NCBI GenBank assembly: GCA_002083365.1
Contig: LVWS01000033.1
Coordinates: forward strand, 558,001-622,000
DNA from: Nitrospira sp. SG-bin1
GTDB taxonomy: Bacteria > Nitrospirota > Nitrospiria > Nitrospirales > Nitrospiraceae
DNA: 64,000 nucleotides
Direction of reading: 5' to 3'
Positions 57,946-64,000 of this stretch are shown here, in pieces. Every line of letters begins with the position of its first letter. Positions within the stretch are counted from its first letter, which is position 1. The notes under the pieces were generated by a model that saw only the letters and a list, made by a program, of their open reading frames with translations, ran no database searches and was not told the DNA's origin. The position numbers were made by a program, and so were the translations under genes.

Positions 57946-58353
57946 TTATACGATTTTCACGCTTGCCGGCCGTTCAATCAACTCGATCTCATAGCCGTCT
58001 GGCGCGTCAATGAAGATGAACCGGCTGCCGGAGGAAGTTGTGGTTGGGCCATCGGTGATCTTAATCCCCTGCGCATTGAGCGAAGCGATCGTCTCATCGA
58101 GGATTTCGACTTGAAAGGCCAGATGAACGAGGTCTTCCTGAACCCTGACCGGTCCGCTGGGGGGAAAGCTGGTCAATTCAATCAGTTCGTCGCTGTTGGG
58201 AACTTTCAGGAAGGCCAGGTGCGATCCGCGAGGCGACGTTTTTCGCTCAATAACTTCAAGGCCCAAAACCGTCGTGTAAAACCGGATCGTCTCGTCCAAA
58301 TCACTGACCCGCATGCGGGTGTGAAGCAGTTTCTTGACTCTCAAGCCCGTCAT
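57946..58353 (-). CDS. VOC-family protein, lactoylglutathione-lyase-like
   Basis: A 135-residue protein of the vicinal-oxygen-chelate superfamily, with two beta-alpha-beta-beta-beta units. The expected metal ligands are in place: His in LLHTRMRV, Glu in ELIELTSF, His in LVHLAFQV and Glu in GYEIELIE. This is the glyoxalase I pattern, so methylglyoxal detoxification is likely, but other VOC activities are possible. It lies in a minus-strand series with dapF-like and uvrC. Confidence 0.85.
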   Translation of the reverse strand: MTGLRVKKLLHTRMRVSDLDETIRFYTTVLGLEVIERKTSPRGSHLAFLKVPNSDELIELTSFPPSGPVRVQEDLVHLAFQVEILDETIASLNAQGIKITDGPTTTSSGSRFIFIDAPDGYEIELIERPASVKIV

Positions 58354-58354
58354 T

Positions 58355-58441
58355 GGTCAATAGTCAATGTTCATTAGAACAAGAGGGAGTGCTGTTTGAA
58401 ATGTACCATTGCCCGATGACCAATGACTACTGATTACTGAC
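58355..58441. repeat. Short-word repeats between the VOC and acetyltransferase genes
   Basis: Strings built from ATGACCAATGACTA- and GTCAATAGTCAATG-like words lie at 58355-58375 and 58412-58441, in opposite sense, flanking the intergenic space. The second runs into the stop codon of the acetyltransferase. Related words occur near 56920, 57900 and 60870-60950. Confidence 0.45.
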
Positions 58442-58913
58442 CTCTTCCTCTGGCTGGCCCCGCCGTCTTGCGCAAGAGTAATTCTGCACTGCCAGGGATC
58501 AGGAAGTTCGGCATGGGGCCGATTTCCTGATAGCCATGTTTCTTGTAAAAGGCTCTCGCCGGTTCGTTGAAATCCGATACACAGGCAAAGAGATTCTTGG
58601 TCCTCTCAAAGACGAGTTCCTCGATGTGCCGCAACAGCCGCCCGCCGATTCCCTTCTGACGTGCCCATACGGCCACTCCCAAGAGCTCCAGATAGTCGCC
58701 CAGGAGAAATTTCTGCTTCACAATGGCGACAGCGGCCACCTGTCCATTGAGGAGTGCGACGTAGCAGTCTCTTCCCTGCGGAATCGGGCGAAAGATGCGG
58801 TTCCAATCGTCCGTTGAATAACCGAGTGTTCTCCAAGGGTCGGATTCACCGAGCAGTTGGACGACGGGATCACGGTCGTCCGGATTCATGTGCCTGATAA
58901 CCGGCGCCGTCAT
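58434..58913 (-). CDS. GNAT-family N-acetyltransferase
   Basis: A 159-residue acetyl-CoA-dependent acetyltransferase. It has the fold's motif A, LLGVAVWARQKGIGGRLL, with the pyrophosphate-binding R-x-x-G-x-G/A pattern (RQKGIGG), then the C-terminal ARAFYKKHGYQEIG motif. Substrate unknown. ATG 58913 overlaps the stop of the deacetylase gene upstream (58910-58912), so the two are translationally coupled; the longer open frame to 59138 overlaps that gene and is rejected. Confidence 0.88.
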   Translation of the reverse strand: MTAPVIRHMNPDDRDPVVQLLGESDPWRTLGYSTDDWNRIFRPIPQGRDCYVALLNGQVAAVAIVKQKFLLGDYLELLGVAVWARQKGIGGRLLRHIEELVFERTKNLFACVSDFNEPARAFYKKHGYQEIGPMPNFLIPGSAELLLRKTAGPARGRGQ

Positions 58914-59626
58914 GGGTTTGGGGGAGTACAGTTCAACAGCTCGCTCACGGTCATGGGCTGGAGCCCTTTCTTGGGCAGGATCTCCGACGTGAGGTGTTCG
59001 ATCACGTGCCGGGTGTGCTTGCCTTTGCCGTTCGCGTGGAAGACGATGATGCTTCCAGGCTTGGCACGCTGGACGACTCTGGTGAGGATTTGCTCGGCGG
59101 ACAGTGTGGGATCGGGATCGCCCGATTCGATATTCCATTGGATGAATTGCAAGCCGAGCATGTTCACCACGGCGACGGTCACATCGTTGTATTCGCCGTA
59201 GGGCGGCCGAAACAACGTCGCTTCATGGGCATAGCGTGCCCGCAGCATTTTGACGGGACCAAGGATCTCCGTGCGTTGTTCGTCGGCGTCGTGCATGGGA
59301 AGGTGGGCATGCACGTCACCGTGCGTCCCAACTTCAAAAAAACTCAAGCCCAATAGATGGTTCACTTCAGGTTCATGTTTCTCCATCCACTTGCCGGACA
59401 GGAAAAACGTGGCGGGGATGCGGTGTGCGATCAGATAGTCCATCAAGGGTTGATCGTAGCCGGATCCCTTCCGCACGGGACAGAGATCGAACGTCAGTGC
59501 CACGCCGTGGCATGATGGTGGGCCCGACTTGATGACTTGGGCCGTACCGTCGGCTGAACAAAACAGTTCCGACGTTCCCACCAGTAGGATGCCGAGCAAC
59601 AGCCGTCCAGCGCGTGGCGTTGACAT
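58910..59626 (-). CDS. Secreted polysaccharide deacetylase (NodB-type)
   Basis: A 238-residue carbohydrate-esterase family 4 protein with signal peptide (hydrophobic LLLGILLVGTSELF, residues 9-22), acting in the periplasm. Catalytic motifs seen are ALTFDLCP, GTHGDVHAHL (the two zinc histidines) and LFRPPYGEYND. In the first motif the second, zinc-binding aspartate is leucine (TFDL), so metal binding may rely on the histidines plus another ligand. Substrate may be peptidoglycan or an exopolysaccharide. Coupled to the acetyltransferase downstream. Confidence 0.85.
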   Translation of the reverse strand: MSTPRAGRLLLGILLVGTSELFCSADGTAQVIKSGPPSCHGVALTFDLCPVRKGSGYDQPLMDYLIAHRIPATFFLSGKWMEKHEPEVNHLLGLSFFEVGTHGDVHAHLPMHDADEQRTEILGPVKMLRARYAHEATLFRPPYGEYNDVTVAVVNMLGLQFIQWNIESGDPDPTLSAEQILTRVVQRAKPGSIIVFHANGKGKHTRHVIEHLTSEILPKKGLQPMTVSELLNCTPPNP

Positions 59627-59697
59627 AGAAGCTAGTATACATGAATCAGCAAGGGTAGAATTGACCCTTTGCGTATTCGGCTGTTACGGTGTCGTCC

Positions 59698-60858
59698 ATG
59701 TCTCTACCGTCCTGGGAAATCGGCCGAGCGTTGGGCATTCCTATCCGCGTCCATGCCTCATGGTTCTTCGTCTTTCTCCTCGTCACCTGGACCCTCTCGA
59801 CCGGATACTTGCCGGAAAGTTTGCCCGGGCTTCCTCCCGAACGCTATTGGGGGATGGGCGGCCTCGCAGCGGTGCTGTTGTTTCTCTCCGTGCTCTTGCA
59901 TGAGCTCGGCCATTCCTATGTCGCCCTGTACTATCGCATCCCGATCGAGAAGATCACGTTGTTTATTTTCGGCGGTGTGGCTCACATGCGGAAGGAAGCC
60001 CCGACACCTCGCGCTGAATTCCTCATCGCATTGGCGGGACCGGCGGTCAGTTTTGTGATCGGCGGGTTCTGTTTCGTCTTCGTGGAGCTAGCCGAGGCAA
60101 TTCAACGGGAACATGGCCTCCAGGGGTGGATCATGCTCGGCGCGTTGCTCGGGTTCGTCAATATGCAACTCGGCCTCTTCAATATGATCCCGGGCTTTCC
60201 ACTGGACGGGGGACGGGTGTTACGAGCGGGATTATGGGCATGGGGAAACGATTTTTATCGAGCGACGAGACAAGCCGCAGTCGTGGGTCTGGCGTTCGGA
60301 TTGATGCTCGGATTGGCAGGCCTTGTGGTGATGTACGGTGCCGTAAGCGACGAATTGCCTCCTTCGACGGCATCGAACGGTGGGTGGATTCTCGTCATCG
60401 GCATGTTTCTCTTTGCCGCGGCCCTGGCGAGTCGGCGTCAAGCGATCATTCGTCAATCTTTGGCGACGGTTCCCATTCGGGACTTGATGGTGACGACGGT
60501 CACCTCGATTCCATCGCATAGCACGTTGGACGAGGCGGTGAACCAGTATTTCCAGCCATATGGTTACGGCGGCTTTCCCGTGTTGGAGGACGGGCGTTTG
60601 GTGGGACTCATCACCGTGCTGGACATTCAAACCGTGCCGCCGACACTGTGGCCTTGGCGCCGAGTCGAACAGGTCATGCGTCCACGTCCGGAATCGTTGG
60701 TGATTGAACCGGACCTTCCCGTGATTCACGCGATGGAGCGTATGGCCCGCGAAGGATGGGATCGGTTAGTCGTCATGCAGGACGGAGAGATCGTCGGGCT
60801 CGTGACCCATTCGGCCATCGTGCATTTTTTGCAGTTGCGCCAGTCTTCCAACCGATAG
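59698..60858 (+). CDS. Site-2-protease-like M50 peptidase with CBS domains
   Basis: A 386-residue inner-membrane zinc metalloprotease. About six helices span residues 12-245. The zinc motif HELGH (near residue 64) and the second motif NMIPGFPLDGG (near 162, Asp ligand) are intact. A C-terminal pair of CBS modules (about 255-380) could sense adenine nucleotides. Proteins of this type cleave substrates within the membrane; the target is unknown. ATG 59698 is taken as start, though GTG 59689 is also possible. Confidence 0.9.
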   Translation: MSLPSWEIGRALGIPIRVHASWFFVFLLVTWTLSTGYLPESLPGLPPERYWGMGGLAAVLLFLSVLLHELGHSYVALYYRIPIEKITLFIFGGVAHMRKEAPTPRAEFLIALAGPAVSFVIGGFCFVFVELAEAIQREHGLQGWIMLGALLGFVNMQLGLFNMIPGFPLDGGRVLRAGLWAWGNDFYRATRQAAVVGLAFGLMLGLAGLVVMYGAVSDELPPSTASNGGWILVIGMFLFAAALASRRQAIIRQSLATVPIRDLMVTTVTSIPSHSTLDEAVNQYFQPYGYGGFPVLEDGRLVGLITVLDIQTVPPTLWPWRRVEQVMRPRPESLVIEPDLPVIHAMERMAREGWDRLVVMQDGEIVGLVTHSAIVHFLQLRQSSNR

Positions 60859-60868
60859 CCAAGCCTAA

Positions 60869-60950
60869 GACATTCGTCATAGTCATTGGGCAATGACCGG
60901 CCATCCCATCGGTCTTCGCCATGCCCAATGGCCGGCGACTCCCTTTCCTT
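60869..60950. repeat. Short-word and inverted repeats between two convergent genes
   Basis: CATTGGGCAATGACCGGCCAT and its near-inverted counterpart ATGCCCAATGGCCGGC lie 20 bases apart between the protease and the ECF-like gene. They can form a hairpin that might terminate both genes, and the words recall the repeats at 58355-58441. Confidence 0.4.
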
Positions 60951-60962
60951 TATACCGGCCGA

Positions 60963-62321
60963 TCACCCGTCCGCTCGGGCCACGGAGATATTTTGTGCGA
61001 TGGCGACACGAATGAGATGGACAACGAGAAGGAATCCATAGACGACGCAAAAAAACTTGAAGGTGGCACGAAAAAAATCCATCAGCAGGAGGGGCAAGCA
61101 GAGGGCAAAGAGCAGACTCGCGATCAACGTCGCAGATGTCAGCCGGCGGCAGAATTCATAGGACGGATCCTTTCCAATCGGTTTTAAAGCCCGCGCATAT
61201 CGCGTCGCGCGCTGGACACGGGCCTCCTGAAGCGCTTCGTCCGTCGGCCCCCAATAGCGGATGCGGAAATAGCCATACACGATGAACAACCAGGGGAGGG
61301 ACCACAGGGGCCAATACAGGTGTCCCGCATAATGATCTTGGCTGATGAGCGTCGCGTAGGACGGCGCATAAATCAGTCCCAGCACGAGTGGCAGAATCCG
61401 TTCATCAGTGGGGCGCTCTCCTTCCGGCCCGCCATGAACCAGTTCTCGCTCGAACAACGGATATCCATATTTCATGATCACCAAGGCGATCGCCGCGCTC
61501 ATCGTCTTGTCCGGGATATACCGCACGCAGTTCTGGAACCAATTGACGATGTACCAGCTGATGCTTTCACTCCAGCTCAACCCCAGCGTGGCTTCCAGGT
61601 ACGACCGGACCACAGCCTCCCAGTGCGCAATCCGCAAGCCGAGGGATTCGGCGACTTCGGGATTGAGGGCAAAGATCGAACGCTCGTGAAGCGCGGATTG
61701 GACCAAAGTGCCGGGAATACTCATGACCACTGCACCTGCCACGCCGAAACTCAATAAAAACCACGTATGGGCCAAGCCCGAACTTTTGCCGGTGCTTACG
61801 TATTTCAGGAAGCTCGGCTGCCGGGCCAACATCCCCCAAAACAGCGCCCCCGTCATATTGACCAGCGACCAGGGGAAGATGATCACGTCGGCTGTGGCCT
61901 TGGGAAAGAGCACCCAATTCACCACCGAGTTCGAAAGCAGCGCCACGATGGCGCCCCACCATGGGCCGAGGAGGATCGCCGCCAGGGCGGTGCCTGTCAT
62001 GTCCAGGAAGAGAATACTCTCCAAGTGCAGACTGAGCGTCAGACCGACATAGTTGAGAAGAATACCGGCTGCCACAATGACACCGGTTTCGTAGAGCAAC
62101 AGGTAAGACGACCCGCGCAGTGGTTTCGAGGAGAAGAAGTCGACGCTCGGCGCCGGTTCCGCAACGGCGCGCTCTGGTTGGTATGCCTGCTTCTTTTCTT
62201 TCTTGGAATGCATGCGCTGCTGGATGTCCAGCAGTTTTTCCATGACGGTAAGGAGCGCGGCCATGAACCCGGCGATCGTCCCTCCCAGCATCATGAGTTC
62301 TTTGCCGTATTCTTCAACCAT
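60963..62321 (-). CDS. Polytopic membrane protein, ECF-transporter S-component-like
   Basis: A 452-residue inner-membrane protein with about ten hydrophobic helices. The N-terminal half has FLDMTGTALAAILLGPWWGAIVALLS, the pattern of energy-coupling-factor S components that bind vitamins or metals. It is more than twice the usual S-component length, and the C-terminal half (after about residue 265) is unfamiliar. No EcfA or EcfT gene adjoins it. Function is uncertain. Confidence 0.65.
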   Translation of the reverse strand: MVEEYGKELMMLGGTIAGFMAALLTVMEKLLDIQQRMHSKKEKKQAYQPERAVAEPAPSVDFFSSKPLRGSSYLLLYETGVIVAAGILLNYVGLTLSLHLESILFLDMTGTALAAILLGPWWGAIVALLSNSVVNWVLFPKATADVIIFPWSLVNMTGALFWGMLARQPSFLKYVSTGKSSGLAHTWFLLSFGVAGAVVMSIPGTLVQSALHERSIFALNPEVAESLGLRIAHWEAVVRSYLEATLGLSWSESISWYIVNWFQNCVRYIPDKTMSAAIALVIMKYGYPLFERELVHGGPEGERPTDERILPLVLGLIYAPSYATLISQDHYAGHLYWPLWSLPWLFIVYGYFRIRYWGPTDEALQEARVQRATRYARALKPIGKDPSYEFCRRLTSATLIASLLFALCLPLLLMDFFRATFKFFCVVYGFLLVVHLIRVAIAQNISVARADG

Positions 62322-62467
62322 GCGCGCGGCTCCAAGCCTTGCCGGAAGCCATTTTATCGAGGAAGGAGGTGCCCAGCCAGAAAAAGGACGGAAGTTGCAT
62401 GGACTGTCGATCGCAGGCTGATGGGGAGATGTCGAACAGGTGGAAAGATACTGAGTCCCTATGGCTC

Positions 62468-63328
62468 CTAAGCATCATCGGCCGGCGTCGTCGGCGACAG
62501 GCGGGCGGGCTGTTGCAGCTTGTGGGCGATGATGCCGCCGAATAGTAGGAGGCCAGCTGAGTAATAGACCCAGAGCAGCAGGAGTACGACTTCCAACAAC
62601 GATCCGTAGAGGCGCGCGTAGACTGTGGCATAGTCGCTATAACTGACGAACAACAATTTCGCGGAAACCCAGAGGAGGCTGAAGGTCAGAGCGCCGGCCA
62701 TGGCGGCGCGCCACCGGGGGCGGCGACGAGGAACAAGGCGGTACAACAGACTGACCGTCAGGAATGCCAGGGTAAAGGGAAGCGAGTAGGTGAGATGAAA
62801 ATCATGCGCGGCCAGGGCGACAAGATCAAGCCCCCAGAGCCGTGGAGCATAAGCGGTCAAAAACGTGACGGTTTGCGCGCCGACATACGCCATCAGCAGC
62901 AGCAGTCCGGTGGATCCGATCAGCGCAATGGAGATCGCCGTTGAAACCAGCGGATGACGCCGATGGGTACTTTCAAAGACCACGTTGAGGGTATAGTCCA
63001 ATTCATAAAAGACGAGCCCCCCGAACCAGAAAAACGACAAAAAGACGAGCCACCGGACACTCTTCAGCGCACTGATCCGATGGAGTTCTTCGGCCAACCG
63101 TTCGCCCAATGACGGCAAAAATCCCTTGAGGAAGCTCAGCATGAACTGTTCGCCGATGACATCCTGGCTGACGAAGAAACTCACTCCATAGAGGAGGAGG
63201 AACGCGAGTGGAAACAGGGAAAGCAGCGAGAAAAAAGCCAAGGAAGCGGCGAGACTGGCGCAGCCTTGCCGCAAAAATGACTTCAGGACATCGAGAAGGA
63301 AGCGGGGGGCGTTCATGGGACTCGGCAT
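62468..63328 (-). CDS. YihY/BrkB-family membrane protein
   Basis: A 286-residue protein with six transmembrane helices and the family pattern: SLAASLAFFSLLSLFPLAF near the start and ISIALIGSTGLLLL and SLLEVVLLLLWVYYSAGLLLFG near the end. Older annotations call it ribonuclease BN, which is not supported for this family. Physiological role unknown. It ends 147 bases from the ECF-like gene on the same strand and starts 15 bases after nuoN. Confidence 0.9.
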   Translation of the reverse strand: MPSPMNAPRFLLDVLKSFLRQGCASLAASLAFFSLLSLFPLAFLLLYGVSFFVSQDVIGEQFMLSFLKGFLPSLGERLAEELHRISALKSVRWLVFLSFFWFGGLVFYELDYTLNVVFESTHRRHPLVSTAISIALIGSTGLLLLMAYVGAQTVTFLTAYAPRLWGLDLVALAAHDFHLTYSLPFTLAFLTVSLLYRLVPRRRPRWRAAMAGALTFSLLWVSAKLLFVSYSDYATVYARLYGSLLEVVLLLLWVYYSAGLLLFGGIIAHKLQQPARLSPTTPADDA

Positions 63329-63342
63329 GCGGATGGGCTGCC

Positions 63343-64000
63343 TTATTTTAAGGTCAGCACCGCCTGTGTTGCGAGATGCACGAGCGGATTGGGGTAGATG
63401 CCAAAGATCACCACCCCTGCCACCGCACAGGCCAGCACGATGGAGAGCGTCGGCGACATGACCAATCGGGGAGCGATGTCCAGGGACTCATTCCGCTCAC
63501 GCATGTACATGACCATCACCAGTCGGAGATAGTAATAGGCCGACACGGCGGCAAAAATCAGCGCGATGACCGCCAGCCATGTCATGCCGGCTTCCACTGC
63601 GGACATGAAGACGTAGAATTTTCCGATGAAGCCCGCGGTCGGAGGAATACCGGCCAAGGAGACCATGAAGATCAGCATGAGCAACGCCGCCACCGGATGG
63701 CGTCTGGACAGACCGGTGAAGTCCTCGATCTCATCTCCCTCGATCTCGTCCTTACGAAGCATGGCGACGATCGCGAATGCGCCGAAGGTCATGAAGGTGT
63801 AGAGCACGAGGTAGAGCAATACGCTGGCGACCGCCGAGGAGCTGCCAAGTCGTCCGGCCGCCACCACGCCGATCAAGGCATACCCGGCATGGGCAATGCT
63901 CGAGTAGGCGAGCATCCGCTTGATGTTCGTTTGGACTAACGCCACGACATTTCCCAAGACCAAGGTCGCGAGGCAGAGCAGAAGGAAGATGGCGGACCAA
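63343..64000 (-). CDS. nuoN: NADH-quinone oxidoreductase subunit N, 5' part outside window
   Basis: The frame is open to the window edge, leaving about 218 C-terminal residues of this antiporter-like proton-pumping subunit of complex I. The signature ALVQTNIKRMLAYSSIAHAGY has the conserved lysine of the NuoN/L/M family. The hydrophobic helices MLIFMVSLAGIPPTAGFIGKFYVF and YYYLRLVMVMYM are typical of NuoN. The rest of the nuo operon is expected beyond 64000. Confidence 0.94.
   Translation of the reverse strand, partial: WSAIFLLLCLATLVLGNVVALVQTNIKRMLAYSSIAHAGYALIGVVAAGRLGSSSAVASVLLYLVLYTFMTFGAFAIVAMLRKDEIEGDEIEDFTGLSRRHPVAALLMLIFMVSLAGIPPTAGFIGKFYVFMSAVEAGMTWLAVIALIFAAVSAYYYLRLVMVMYMRERNESLDIAPRLVMSPTLSIVLACAVAGVVIFGIYPNPLVHLATQAVLTLK

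Overview
The window reads as chromosomal DNA of a Nitrospira-like bacterium (phylum Nitrospirota). This placement is an inference. It rests on the Gram-negative envelope genes (pal, lolA, a FadL-type porin, a phosphate porin), an N-acyl-homoserine-lactone synthase/receptor pair, enlarged PstC and PstA permeases, PCP_red domains fused to a universal stress protein and a radical SAM protein, and the unusually dense two-component signalling. No nitrite oxidoreductase, ammonia monooxygenase or rRNA gene lies in the window, so genus and lifestyle are not proven.

Left part (1-8 kb). An SDR oxidoreductase is followed by aroE-aroK, with a 4-base overlap between the last two. A tRNA-Arg(UCG) follows, with what looks like the C-terminal stub of a tyrosine integrase facing its 3' end. 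A short AT-richer, poorly coding stretch holds three small genes of unknown function. Then come pal, a PilZ protein, a small acidic protein, msrA and two membrane-anchored unknowns.

Phosphate block (8.1-16.2 kb). An OprP-like porin and a pstS-pstC-pstA-pstB-phoU series are each preceded by arrays of 11-bp-spaced TGTAACA-like repeats, which look like PhoB boxes. Both permeases carry large extra-membranous domains.

Housekeeping block (16.2-31 kb). ftsK-lolA is followed by a 2OG-Fe(II) oxygenase gene split by an in-frame amber codon and a receiver-domain protein. Then come a CopD-like protein, a radical SAM/SPASM protein with a C-terminal PCP_red domain, a 691-residue protein with two USP domains and three PCP_red domains, a B12-type radical SAM protein, ubiE and a short uvrA. 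A lone AT-rich, frameshifted gene with faint resemblance to class III nucleotidyl cyclases lies beyond uvrA.

Signalling block (35.5-53.4 kb). About 18 kb is almost all signal transduction: two LuxR-type response regulators (one with a degenerate receiver), a shattered third receiver gene, a membrane histidine kinase, a FIST sensor protein and two hybrid kinases. Two NarL-type kinase/regulator pairs follow on the minus strand. The block ends in a luxI/luxR pair. A perfect inverted repeat matching a lux box sits between luxI and the divergently transcribed sensor-less kinase, so quorum sensing may control its own signal synthesis and one two-component pair.

Right part (53.6-64 kb). A FadL-type outer membrane protein, uvrC, a dapF homologue in which both catalytic cysteines are serine, a VOC enzyme, a GNAT acetyltransferase, a polysaccharide deacetylase, a site-2 protease with CBS domains, an ECF-S-like membrane protein, a YihY/BrkB protein and the 3' part of nuoN. 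Several intergenic spaces here and elsewhere carry short-word repeats.
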